Positions 5,620 to 13,386 of a DNA stretch of 15,806 bases are shown here, piece by piece. The stretch is from contig JAKBSX010000016.1 of the NCBI GenBank assembly GCA_021844725.1, positions 1 through 15,806 of the forward strand, written 5' to 3'. This DNA is from Actinomycetes bacterium (GTDB lineage: Bacteria > Actinomycetota > Acidimicrobiia > Acidimicrobiales > Acidimicrobiaceae). The translations under genes were made by a program, and so were the position numbers. Each line of letters opens with the position of its first letter. The stretch's first letter is position 1. A model generated the notes under the pieces. The model searched no databases. It was not told the DNA's origin and saw nothing but the letters and a program-made list of their open reading frames with translations.

Positions 5620-6849
5620 TTAGGCGAGATCTCCGATCAAGAACGCATCAACGAGCTCGCATTGTTTCGCGCTTCCTAACTCACCTATGACTACAATGCC
5701 ATTGGCCTGCTTCAACCAGTTGGAGTACTGCGCCTCTGTCGGTCTCACTACATTAGCTGTATACTCCTTCTTGTCGCGTTGTATCCTCACCCTGACAAAG
5801 TGCGTGATCCCAGGTTTCCCGTGATAGTCTTCGCTCAGCTTAGCCTTGATCATAGGGAGTTCTGTTGTTGATCCTCCTGCCCGCAGAATAGCGGGAACGC
5901 CGAAGACCAGAAAGCTCACGATTGTCGATGTAGGAAAGCCAGGGAGCAGTAGGAATGGTTTACCCTTGTATGTTGCGATGCCTGTTGGGCTTGACGGCCT
6001 CATGGCCACACCATGGACTAGTACTTTCACTCCTTCTATCGATTCAACGGACCTTGCGACATAATCCCTCTCGCCAACTGAGGAGCCGGCTGATATGAAT
6101 AGAGCGTCAAATTGGAGTCCCTTGACAATCTTCTTCTTTATCGTGTCATAGTCGTCTCTCGCGATTCCCAGATCAACAGGAACTCCGCCGAATCTTGAAA
6201 CCATAGCAGCGATGAATGGCCGGTTTGCATCAAAAATCCCCTGTGTACTCTTTGCTGGATCAACGAGCTCATCGCCGGTGGAGAAAAACGCAATCCTTGG
6301 TTTCTTGTAGACGGATACCCTACGTACACCTAGCATGGAGAGCAGCGCAATATGCTGTGGATGGATTCTTGTCCCTTTGCCAAGAAGCAGTTGTCCTCGA
6401 GAGAAATCCTCGCCCTTTGCGATTATGTTTTCTCCGGCCTTGATCTCGCGATCTGGGACGAGCGTCTTTCCTTCGACTTTGGCGTACTCAACCATTAGTA
6501 CTGCTGTCGCGCCGAACGGGAGGTAGGAGCCAGTAGCAACCCTAGCCGCCTCGTTTGGTTTAAGAGCTAGCTTTGGAACTACTCCAATCCTTATCTCTCC
6601 TATGATTCTGAAACTAGACTCCGATCCCATTGAAACAGCATATCCATCGCGAGTCGATCTGGCGCGAGACGGAAGATCCCTTGGCGAGACGATGTCATTT
6701 GAGAGAACGCGTCCGTCAGACTGGTTTGTTTTGATTATTTCTTGCTTCACCGGATGGATGCTTTCAAGCAATATTCTCCGAGCGTCTGCCACGCTCAGGT
6801 GCTGCTCGGCCTTGTCCACACCATGATAGTGGGTGTGCTCTTCGCTCAT
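5620..6849 (-). CDS. moeA: Molybdopterin molybdenumtransferase MoeA
   Basis: Inserts molybdate (or tungstate) into adenylated molybdopterin in the last step of molybdenum cofactor synthesis. The 409 residues show the MoeA N-terminal region (about 17-180, with RSTRDGYAV at 65-72 and LPFGATAVLMVEYA at 110-123), the MoCF-binding fold (about 183-325, with STGDELVDP and SAGSSVGERDYV) and the C-terminal domain (about 335-405). The Asp of DGYA (68) and the GDEL block (192-195) are kept. Two glycine-rich motifs differ from textbook MoeA: SAGSSVGERD (253-262) for SGGVSVGxxD, and RPSSPTG (284-290) for KPGKPxG. The N terminus is His/Glu-rich (EEHTHYHG). Its ATG overlaps the TGA of cruF in ATGA, so translation is probably coupled. 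No other cofactor gene is nearby. Confidence 0.93.
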   Translation of the reverse strand: MSEEHTHYHGVDKAEQHLSVADARRILLESIHPVKQEIIKTNQSDGRVLSNDIVSPRDLPSRARSTRDGYAVSMGSESSFRIIGEIRIGVVPKLALKPNEAARVATGSYLPFGATAVLMVEYAKVEGKTLVPDREIKAGENIIAKGEDFSRGQLLLGKGTRIHPQHIALLSMLGVRRVSVYKKPRIAFFSTGDELVDPAKSTQGIFDANRPFIAAMVSRFGGVPVDLGIARDDYDTIKKKIVKGLQFDALFISAGSSVGERDYVARSVESIEGVKVLVHGVAMRPSSPTGIATYKGKPFLLLPGFPTSTIVSFLVFGVPAILRAGGSTTELPMIKAKLSEDYHGKPGITHFVRVRIQRDKKEYTANVVRPTEAQYSNWLKQANGIVVIGELGSAKQCELVDAFLIGDLA

Positions 6850-7667
6850 GCAACCACCTTACGCGCTCCTGAATAAATGGAAATTGCGAGGAATAAAAGC
6901 ATGGCAAATACGCCAAGAGTGATTATTGAATAATTGCCAAGCTCATAGTTTGCTATCGTCCCATCTACCACCAAGAACAGATAGGCGAGTTGAGAGTCTA
7001 GCGTATTCTTCCTCAGCGCCCGCCCGTTCTTACTGTTTGAGATCATCATGTATACGACAAGCATCAAGGTGACAAGCAAAAACCAGCCTACAAAGTTCGT
7101 GAGAGGTATCTTGTCGAGCTCTGGGAGTTGAAAGTACTGCCCGGTCCAGACCCAGTAGCCGTAGGAAGAGAACATCGGGTCAACCAGAAAGTCCCACGAG
7201 ACCGCACCGAAAGCAGAGAGGGCTGCAAGCTTTAGCATGTCATTGCGTGAGAGCGATCGTCCTTCGAACAAACTCCTAGCCATACTAAAAGTGAGGTAGG
7301 CGATCACAAACCAGACGAGAGGCACCACCTCTGGTACTCCAAGAACCTTTGGCCCCAAAAAGTCAGTGTAATAGTACTTCCCGAATGGAAAGCCGGTGCT
7401 GGTGCCGAGGACTTCGGCGAGAAATCCCGCGAGAGAGGTTACTAAAAGGAAGATTGCAGCCTTTTTCGGGCCAAGCTCGTAAAGGCACTGGCCGAGCGTA
7501 AAGAAGAGAAGCGCGAATGAGAGGTCGAAGAAGATGTTTGCCGAGATGGAGAACTTCAGCACGAGTCCAAGTAGAATGTATGCAAGGATAGCCGCGTATA
7601 TCAGTAATAGTGCATGGATCGCGAGCCGGCCGATATAGTATAGCTTCAACTCGTGGAATTTCCTCAA
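6846..7667 (-). CDS. cruF: CruF-type carotenoid hydratase (DUF422 family)
   Basis: An integral membrane protein of 273 residues with about seven hydrophobic helices. It matches the carotenoid biosynthesis family that includes haloarchaeal bisanhydrobacterioruberin hydratase and bacterial CruF, which add water to the psi-ends of acyclic carotenoids. Family blocks seen are FLAEVLGTSTGFPFGKYYYTD (about 82-102), VPEVVPLVWF (111-120), SWDFLVDPMF (157-166) and IPLTNFVGWF (187-196). The start is TTG at 7667, since no ATG or GTG lies in frame close by. A weak A/T-rich box is near 7696-7701. The TGA overlaps the moeA start by 4 bases. No phytoene synthase, desaturase or lycopene elongase is in the window, so the actual substrate cannot be deduced. 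The family is confident and the exact reaction less so. Confidence 0.85.
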   Translation of the reverse strand: MRKFHELKLYYIGRLAIHALLLIYAAILAYILLGLVLKFSISANIFFDLSFALLFFTLGQCLYELGPKKAAIFLLVTSLAGFLAEVLGTSTGFPFGKYYYTDFLGPKVLGVPEVVPLVWFVIAYLTFSMARSLFEGRSLSRNDMLKLAALSAFGAVSWDFLVDPMFSSYGYWVWTGQYFQLPELDKIPLTNFVGWFLLVTLMLVVYMMISNSKNGRALRKNTLDSQLAYLFLVVDGTIANYELGNYSIITLGVFAMLLFLAISIYSGARKVVA

Positions 7668-7826
7668 AATGTGATTATGAAAGTTGTTCGCTTTCGTTAT
7701 TGAGGTTTAGACTCGCATACAATTAAATCCAGGCTCAGTATTCGGTACGATGGTAACGGGCAGACGACAACTGAACCGACTCCAACTTGGTACGCGATAC
7801 GAGGAAGTGGACATGCTTCTGATTTC

Positions 7827-8462
7827 TTGAACCTGCTACATCCACCTTACACGCTCTGGCATTTGTCTTATGTTATACTAGGGATTTCGCTCGCACCGGT
7901 AATCTACCCTGCACGGTCAGTTGCCACGGTCGTTGCGTTCTTTCTTGGTTTGGGGGTTGGTGCGCATGCGCTGGATGAGACTATGGGAAACCCGCTCCAG
8001 ACGAGACTCTCGAAGAAGTGGTTGTATCTAATCGGATTTGTCTTCATCGGGGCCGCAATTAGCATAGGGCTGTACTACACGATTACTCTATCATACCTCT
8101 TGCTCCCAATTATTTTTGCGGAAACGTTCTTTGCAATTTCGTACAACCTTGAGACGTTTGGGAAGAAGTTCCACACGGCCTGGGTCTTCTCGCTGTCATG
8201 GGGTATGCTGCCACTATTGACTGGCTTTTTCGTGAATGCCTTGACTATCACTCCAGCCGCAATCCTCTTCTCCGTTGGGGCTGGACTACTAACCTACGTG
8301 CAGAGAATTCTTAGTACTCCCGCTAGAAATGTACGGAGGAGGCAGCGGAAGAATTCGAGTGAGTCAATCGATATTCTCGAAATGTCTGAGAAATCATTGA
8401 AGATCTTGACCATAGTGGTGTTCCTATTTGCAGTGTCTCTTCTACTGGAGCGAATGCCCTAA
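7827..8462 (+). CDS. Polytopic membrane protein of unknown function, HALDE motif
   Basis: A 211-residue protein with about six hydrophobic helices, not assigned to a named family here. It starts directly with LLHPPYTLWHLSYVILGISL and carries a polar motif inside a helix region, GAHALDETMGNPLQTR (45-60). A second conserved-looking stretch is AISYNLETFGKKFHTAWVFS (about 104-123). Membrane-embedded His/Asp/Glu residues suggest catalysis or metal binding rather than plain transport, and the helix layout could be UbiA-like, though the NxxxD and DxxxD motifs of UbiA enzymes are not present. A basic, Ser-rich loop (RNVRRRQRKNSSE, about 168-180) precedes the last helix. The only reasonable start is TTG at 7827, and the frame upstream is open but lacks ATG or GTG. 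It is divergent from cruF across about 160 bases, which hints at but does not prove a shared membrane-lipid or pigment role. Confidence 0.82.
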   Translation: MNLLHPPYTLWHLSYVILGISLAPVIYPARSVATVVAFFLGLGVGAHALDETMGNPLQTRLSKKWLYLIGFVFIGAAISIGLYYTITLSYLLLPIIFAETFFAISYNLETFGKKFHTAWVFSLSWGMLPLLTGFFVNALTITPAAILFSVGAGLLTYVQRILSTPARNVRRRQRKNSSESIDILEMSEKSLKILTIVVFLFAVSLLLERMP

Positions 8463-8604
8463 TATCCACATGTGGAGACTCGTGTACCCAGCCTATGGCT
8501 CCTTTGTGATAGCAATGAACGATTCAAATATCGCAATCTTTTAATTGAATAGTTTGCAATTATCCATTGAAAATGTACTGAGGCATACTAATAGATGTCA
8601 AAGT

Positions 8605-8652
8605 AGGTCCAGGTACGGAAAGACATAGTGCAAGATACAAATACATGGACCT
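8605..8652. repeat. Inverted repeat between convergent genes
   Basis: AGGTCCAGGTA (8605-8615) pairs with TACATGGACCT (8642-8652) with one mismatch over 11 bases and a 26-base loop. It sits in the 219-base gap between two convergent genes, so a role in transcript 3' ends is possible. No long T-run follows, so I do not call it a terminator. Confidence 0.35.
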
Positions 8653-8681
8653 GAGCTATCTTTCATGATTTTACTCTGAAA

Positions 8682-9860
8682 CTAAAGAGAAATCTTGGTT
8701 CGCCGTTTCAATCTAGGGATCACTATCGAGAGAAACAGTCCTATGACCGCAATTGGGGTAAGTGCAAAAAAGAGCGCGGAAAAACCATAGACTGCGATTA
8801 TGGGGACGGCGGCAAGAGGCGATAGAAACTCCGCGATTCCCGAAGACGTTGAGAAGATGTACGTAGAGCTGATCAGAGCGTCTGGTCCGGCGGAGTCGAG
8901 CGCAAGGTAGGTGGTGATTGGGTATATCAGGGCATGCGGGACGCTGAACAGCAGAAAGCCTGCAAGTAATAGGTACTGGTTGTTTGCAAGCCCTATGAGA
9001 GCAAATGAAAGTCCAAGCACAATAAACCCAATCATCAGATAGGTACGAAAGTGCTTTGTCTCTGAGCGGGAGAATAGCACTCGAAGTATAGAGGATACTA
9101 GGAAAACTGCTGCAAACAGTACAAGCACTTGTGTCGTAGTAACGTGAAATTCATTCTCGGCAAAGACTCCTCCGTAAGAAATCAAAATGGGCAGCAAAAG
9201 AGAGTAGAGAAAATTCATCATGTAGAAATTAGCGAAGCCTCTTTGTTTCATAGTCTTGATGATGTTTGAGGGAAGGATGCCTTTTCTCGTGTCCTCACCC
9301 ACGAACGATTTTTGGATACCAATCCTGAAAGATATGATGAACACGACTATAGAGATTGCAACTAGAAGAAAGAAGAGGTCGTAGTATCCCGACAGGTAGA
9401 TTGAAGCACCAGCTATCAGCGGTCCAGCTATCATTCCGAACGAAAGAGCTGTTGAATAGTCTGCGATTCCCTTGTGCGGCCTTTCATCTGTTCCACTTAG
9501 GTGCATAGTTGGAATAAGAAACGCCTGAATAAGCGAGAGACCGAAGCCACTCAAAACTATGCTTAGCGAGTAGCCTAGTGGGTCTTGAATTAGGGCGGCG
9601 CCGAAGAACGCAAGCGCCAACACAGCAAATCCGGAAAGTGTCGACCTGTTCCTGCTCCTGATGATGCCCGCTGCAATTATTGTGCCGAGCGCATTTGCAA
9701 TCCAGAATCCCGCGATCATCCATCCTATCTCTGAAGCAGGGGTCTCGAGTATCTTCACCAATACTATGGGAGAAACGGTCTGGACGATGATGCTTATGGT
9801 GCGGGTAAGAAACGTAATGCCAAACAGAGCCCGCACATCGCGGGTTGTGGGAATAGTCAA
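8682..9860 (-). CDS. MFS transporter in the sulfoquinovose operon
   Basis: A 392-residue major facilitator superfamily protein with about twelve hydrophobic helices in two halves joined by a loop near residues 185-205 (QKSFVGEDTRKGILPSNIIK). The loop after helix 2 (AAGIIRSRNRSTL) is a weak version of MFS motif A. GMIAGPLIAGASIYLSGYYD (about 145-164) resembles motif C of drug/proton antiporters. The substrate cannot be told. It starts with TTG 5 bases after the glycosyltransferase stop on the same strand, so it is almost surely co-transcribed with sqdB and the glycosyltransferase. It might export a compound tied to that pathway or import sugar or sulfite. No ribosome-binding site is visible. 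Confidence 0.88.
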   Translation of the reverse strand: MTIPTTRDVRALFGITFLTRTISIIVQTVSPIVLVKILETPASEIGWMIAGFWIANALGTIIAAGIIRSRNRSTLSGFAVLALAFFGAALIQDPLGYSLSIVLSGFGLSLIQAFLIPTMHLSGTDERPHKGIADYSTALSFGMIAGPLIAGASIYLSGYYDLFFLLVAISIVVFIISFRIGIQKSFVGEDTRKGILPSNIIKTMKQRGFANFYMMNFLYSLLLPILISYGGVFAENEFHVTTTQVLVLFAAVFLVSSILRVLFSRSETKHFRTYLMIGFIVLGLSFALIGLANNQYLLLAGFLLFSVPHALIYPITTYLALDSAGPDALISSTYIFSTSSGIAEFLSPLAAVPIIAVYGFSALFFALTPIAVIGLFLSIVIPRLKRRTKISL

Positions 9861-9865
9861 GCGAT

Positions 9866-10996
9866 TCAGCCTACGCAGTCCAGATACAGGTTGTACAGCT
9901 CGTGACCGATTTTCTCAGGAGAGAATGCCTTTTCGATTTTTGTCCGGGCATTGTTTCCCATCTTTTTTCTCAACACTTCATCTCCAAGTAGCCTTTCGCA
10001 TTTTTCAGCAAACTCGTCTGTCGAGCCAGGAGTTACCAGAAATCCAGAGACGCCATCTTCCACCACCTCAGGTATCGCTGAAACTCTGCTTGCGACGACC
10101 GGCACTCCCTTGCACATTGACTCGATGATGCTCATTCCATACGCCTCTGCGGCCGTTGGAAGTAGAAAAATGTCCGAGGATGGAAGGATCTTTTCGTGTA
10201 GATCTTGCTTTGAAACATGGTTATAGTATGATATCGAGCTGTCCCGCCGAACTTTTTCAAGAGTGTTCCTGTCTTGGATCTTACCGATGAAGGTAAGTCG
10301 TAGGTCGTCAAAGGACTTTCTCAGTCTCTCAAAGACCTTTAAAGCGACATCGCCTCCCTTCCTGTAGTAATCGCGGCCTATGAAGAGAATGTTCTTGGAT
10401 TTGTGCTGTATCTCGTAGCGTGATGTTTCGAAGGCTGGTGGTATTATCCTGATCTTCGAGGGGTCGACGCCATCTCGAATGTATCCCTTCTTCGCCCAAT
10501 CAGACCAGAGGATTATTGCCTTGCATCTCTCAGAGTTGAGCATGTTGGTCGCAATCCTGACGATCTTCTTGCTCCAAAAACCTTCAAAGCTGATGTAATC
10601 AGAAAAGTACTGCCCTAACGACTGGTCGTTTTCGTGTATCCACGGTATCGGGTATCTATGAATGCTCCAGAACATGGAGTGTATCAGTGAATAGTTTTCC
10701 CTCTTTATTGGAAAAAGAGCCTCGCTGAACAAGCGCGCGCTGCTAAGGGGGACTGAGACCCATCCGAGGCCGTAATGACCGATATACTTTGGATATTCCA
10801 ATTTTTGTTTATAGAGGGTGTAGCTGACGTTACTCGGCGGGTTGTTGTATCTTAGCGCGGCCCCAGTTCTCATCTGACCTGTGAGAGGGTCAAGCTCGGA
10901 GACTAGCAAACAGTTTAGCTGTTTACTGATCTCGCTTCGTGGGGCGAGCTGCACCTTATCTATATTCACGCGCCGAGGCGGAGACCACATTCCCAA
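9866..10996 (-). CDS. GT4-type glycosyltransferase
   Basis: A GT-B-fold retaining glycosyltransferase of 376 residues, presumably cytosolic or peripheral to the membrane since there is no membrane helix. The C-terminal nucleotide-sugar domain is typical of GT4: NILFIGRDYYRKGGDVALKV (about 202-221, with Arg208 and Lys213 as expected donor-phosphate contacts), PSSDIFLLPT (272-281) and the E-x7-E motif EAYGMSIIE (284-292), then GVPVVASRVSAIPEVVEDG. The N-terminal acceptor domain (about 27-180) is less standard, so the acceptor is unknown. Its TTG start (ATG at 10990 is an alternative) lies 10 bases after the sqdB stop. The position suggests it transfers sulfoquinovose or a sugar of the same glycan, comparable to SqdX in sulfolipid synthesis or an Agl protein-glycosylation enzyme. 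That is inference from context. Confidence 0.9.
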   Translation of the reverse strand: MGMWSPPRRVNIDKVQLAPRSEISKQLNCLLVSELDPLTGQMRTGAALRYNNPPSNVSYTLYKQKLEYPKYIGHYGLGWVSVPLSSARLFSEALFPIKRENYSLIHSMFWSIHRYPIPWIHENDQSLGQYFSDYISFEGFWSKKIVRIATNMLNSERCKAIILWSDWAKKGYIRDGVDPSKIRIIPPAFETSRYEIQHKSKNILFIGRDYYRKGGDVALKVFERLRKSFDDLRLTFIGKIQDRNTLEKVRRDSSISYYNHVSKQDLHEKILPSSDIFLLPTAAEAYGMSIIESMCKGVPVVASRVSAIPEVVEDGVSGFLVTPGSTDEFAEKCERLLGDEVLRKKMGNNARTKIEKAFSPEKIGHELYNLYLDCVG

Positions 10997-11006
10997 TAAA
11001 TCTTAG

Positions 11007-12317
11007 CTATGGCTCTCTAACTACTTCGAGCGGTTCTGGTCGTTCTTCTGACACGAATTCCATATCTTCGGGTTCGACGATCGACATCATTTCCTTCGGC
11101 AGTTTGAATAGAGGCGAGCGGGCCACCTTTCCGGTTCTCCAGTTGACTGTTGGGTATATCATTTCCTTTGCGTCGCCTATCCTGCTCTTGTTTTCAAGTA
11201 CGGCCTCGAAAATTTCGTGCAGTACCATATCCATCGTCTTCTTTCTCCTGAAACCTAGCGATGGGAGGATCTTGCTCTCGACCTCGTAAAAGTGCTCATC
11301 TTTCTCAACCCTTGGATTCGCGACGTACTCCATCGAGGGTTCTACACCGTACTCTTTTCCAATGGCCCTCACTTTCTCAGCAAGTTCGAATGTGTCGTAT
11401 ACCTCGTCGAGCTGATTAATTATCCTATACTCTCCATTTTTTGGCGGGTTCTCAAGTAGTAGCGTAAGGCAGTTAATGCTGTCATACAGTGAAAGAAAGC
11501 CGCGCTTTTGCCTGCCCTTGCCGTAGATGAGAAGCTTGTTTAGAGCGACTGCCTGGATGACGTATTTGTTGATTAGAGTGCCCCAAATTGAGTCAAAGTC
11601 AAATCTTGTGGCAAGCTCTGGATCGGTGATATCGTCTGTCTTCACTCCATAGACAACTCCCTGCATGATGTCCGTCGCAGTAAGGTCAAAAAGCTTGTTT
11701 GCAAGCTTTACGTTGAACGTATCAAATATCTTGCTCAAGTGGTAATAGCTTCCTGCCACGAGCGGAAACATCACTTTCGCCTTTCTATCCTTGCGCTCGA
11801 TTTCAATTTCTCCCTCCGCAATCTCTATCCCTGGCTGACCATACTCACCCATGCTTCCCATTTTGAGAAGATGAGCGTCTGGAGAGTTTCTTGCAATGGC
11901 ATAGACGATATTCATGTTCGTAGCAATGTTATTCAACTCTGAATACATCGCGTGCTCTTGGTCGATCATGCTAAAGGGAGCAGACCTTTGCTGGGCCAGG
12001 TGAACGACACTCTTTGGGCGGTACTTGCTGAATATCTCATCTACAAGCTCAGAATCTCTAGCATCTGCAAAGATGAACTCCAAGTTACTGTTCCCGGTTG
12101 CCCGCTCATAAGCTGCGATCCTGTGCGGCATCGTCTTGATCGGAACCAGAGATCTAGTATGGACAGATTTTACCAATTTTCTAGTTGCCAGATTGTCTAC
12201 GAGTACGATTTTCTTTTCTGGATATCTTGATCCGAGATGAACTGCAAGCGGCCAGCCAATGTAACCATCCGCGCCGAAAATGATTATGTTATCAGACAAA
12301 GTCTTTCTGATCAGCAT
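11007..12317 (-). CDS. sqdB: UDP-sulfoquinovose synthase (SqdB/Agl3 type)
   Basis: An extended short-chain dehydrogenase that converts UDP-glucose and sulfite to UDP-sulfoquinovose, the donor for sulfolipids and, in Sulfolobus (Agl3), for the S-layer N-glycan. Residues 12-21 hold the NAD-binding GADGYIG motif. Signature blocks of the plant and bacterial enzymes follow: QRSAPFSMID (110-119), GSMGEYG (154-160), YHLSK (192-196, the Tyr-x3-Lys pair), QGVVYGVKTD, and YGKGRQKRGFLSLYD. The enzyme's usual active-site Thr before MGEYG is Ser155 here, a conservative change. At 436 residues it is somewhat longer than usual, with an acidic, proline-containing tail after about 415. The ATG at 12317 follows a strong TATA box. 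It is the first gene of an apparent three-gene operon with a GT4 enzyme and an MFS transporter. Confidence 0.93.
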   Translation of the reverse strand: MLIRKTLSDNIIIFGADGYIGWPLAVHLGSRYPEKKIVLVDNLATRKLVKSVHTRSLVPIKTMPHRIAAYERATGNSNLEFIFADARDSELVDEIFSKYRPKSVVHLAQQRSAPFSMIDQEHAMYSELNNIATNMNIVYAIARNSPDAHLLKMGSMGEYGQPGIEIAEGEIEIERKDRKAKVMFPLVAGSYYHLSKIFDTFNVKLANKLFDLTATDIMQGVVYGVKTDDITDPELATRFDFDSIWGTLINKYVIQAVALNKLLIYGKGRQKRGFLSLYDSINCLTLLLENPPKNGEYRIINQLDEVYDTFELAEKVRAIGKEYGVEPSMEYVANPRVEKDEHFYEVESKILPSLGFRRKKTMDMVLHEIFEAVLENKSRIGDAKEMIYPTVNWRTGKVARSPLFKLPKEMMSIVEPEDMEFVSEERPEPLEVVREP

Positions 12318-12333
12318 AAGGCGGTCTCTAAAC

Positions 12334-12342
12334 TTATTTATA
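12334..12342 (-). promoter_or_regulatory. TATA box of the sqdB operon
   Basis: TATAAATAA on the minus strand is the closest match to the archaeal TATA consensus in the window. Its centre is about 21-22 bases before the ATG at 12317, so transcription would begin at or just after the A of the ATG. Slightly short spacing leaves open a start at TTG 12299. Confidence 0.65.
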
Positions 12343-12392
12343 GAAAGGGGACAGCGCGTATGAACCGAGCGTCCACTAGATTGAAGCTTGTC

Positions 12393-12400
12393 CTATGATA
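12393..12400 (+). promoter_or_regulatory. TATA-like box of the membrane-protein/winged-helix pair
   Basis: CTATGATA is centred about 27 bases before the TTG at 12423, consistent with a leaderless transcript and with the TTG being the true start. It is back-to-back with the sqdB promoter, about 55 bases away. Confidence 0.4.
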
Positions 12401-12422
12401 ACCGTGAAGAGGTTAGGTTCAA

Positions 12423-13130
12423 TTGCCATTTCCATCTCTTGACCTAGACATTGCTCTCGACGTGATGAGCGGCATCGTAGCTCTTCTCGTTAGCTCGTAC
12501 GCGTATAGATACAACAAGTTGCTAGCGAACTCTACTCTGAAATTCATCGGGGTGGGCTTTATCATGTTAGGCGTTGGACTTCTGATCGAGGCCTGGGCGT
12601 ATTCGTTCGTGGTGTTCGGAGTCGGAGATTTGTCTACAGACAGAGCTTTTGCCATCATTACCTCTGCAATGTATGAACTCCTGCAGATGGGTGCTTTTTT
12701 TGTTTTGGCACTAGGATACATCAGGAGCGCATTTCCCTCTCAAAAGTTCAGCTCATTGGATGCCTCTGCCCTAAGCGCTCTCGTGATCCCAATAGTGACA
12801 ACCACAGGCCCTGGTAGATTAAGGGACATGTTACACTTTGCAAGGCTAATCTGGGAAGTTGCAGAAATTCTGTCCATAGTGTTTCTGGCGATAGTGATAG
12901 TCGTTGGATTCTTGGGCTACTCTGAGACACGCCACAGGTTTTCACTGCTTGTAATTCTGAGCTTCATTCTGATACTTGCGGCGCAGGCTTTTGATCTCTG
13001 GACCGTGATTTCGATATCTGTGCGGCTGGACGTCGTAAGCTCTGTCGTGCAGTTTGCTGGATTTTTGATGTTACTCGTCTTCATAATTTGGAGAGGCCGA
13101 ATTGGTTCAGCCAGAGAAGCCCCGCAGTAA
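12423..13130 (+). CDS. Multi-helix membrane protein, probable sensor partner
   Basis: A 235-residue integral membrane protein of unknown family with about seven hydrophobic helices (roughly residues 12-28, 38-58, 77-102, 110-127, 140-166, 174-191 and 203-225) and short loops. There is no signal peptide, enzymatic motif or large soluble domain, and the C terminus is a short basic tail (WRGRIGSAREAPQ). The layout recalls membrane-sensor modules placed before signalling domains in archaea and bacteria, but here the output would have to be a separate protein. Its last 29 bases overlap the winged-helix gene in another frame, so the two are almost certainly co-expressed. Working together as a membrane receptor and a DNA-binding partner is inference. 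The TTG start is supported by a TATA-like box at leaderless spacing. Confidence 0.83.
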   Translation: MPFPSLDLDIALDVMSGIVALLVSSYAYRYNKLLANSTLKFIGVGFIMLGVGLLIEAWAYSFVVFGVGDLSTDRAFAIITSAMYELLQMGAFFVLALGYIRSAFPSQKFSSLDASALSALVIPIVTTTGPGRLRDMLHFARLIWEVAEILSIVFLAIVIVVGFLGYSETRHRFSLLVILSFILILAAQAFDLWTVISISVRLDVVSSVVQFAGFLMLLVFIIWRGRIGSAREAPQ

Positions 13131-13386
13131 GATCAGGATTTATCTGGACATACTGCGCGCAGTCGAAAACGGTGGCAAGGCGAAGCCAACGCACGTTCTG
13201 CAGCGGGCAAATTTATCACATGTCAGGCTAATGAAGTACGTGGGAGAGCTCCTGAACAAGAAACTCATCTCAGAAAATGAGGATGATGGGAACAGGTACT
13301 ATACGCTAACACCCGAGGGGATAAAATTCCTTGAGGAGCTCAAGCGTGCTGAGACGTTCGTTTCTGGATTCGGGCTGTCCTTCTGA
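13102..13386 (+). CDS. Small winged-helix transcriptional regulator (HTH_45-like)
   Basis: A 94-residue, single-domain winged helix-turn-helix protein. After a basic tail, SKIRIYLDILRAVENGGKAK (helix 1) is followed by PTHVLQRANLSHVRLMKYVG (helix 2/recognition helix), a wing ENEDDGNRYYTLTPEGIKFL and a final helix EELKRA. This is the pattern of the archaeal HTH_45-type winged-helix family (PF14947 as I recall it), common in Thaumarchaeota. It has no ligand-binding or membrane segment of its own. It starts with TTG inside the 3' end of the membrane-protein gene (29-base overlap), which points to coupled translation. Its last 47 bases are antisense to the GNAT acetyltransferase gene. The start could be a few codons off. 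Confidence 0.87.
   Translation: MVQPEKPRSKIRIYLDILRAVENGGKAKPTHVLQRANLSHVRLMKYVGELLNKKLISENEDDGNRYYTLTPEGIKFLEELKRAETFVSGFGLSF

Noticed and set aside
8605..8652. Rho-independent-style terminator
   Set aside because: The arms pair imperfectly, the loop is 26 bases and there is no T-run directly after it. Archaeal terminators are T-rich rather than hairpin-based anyway.
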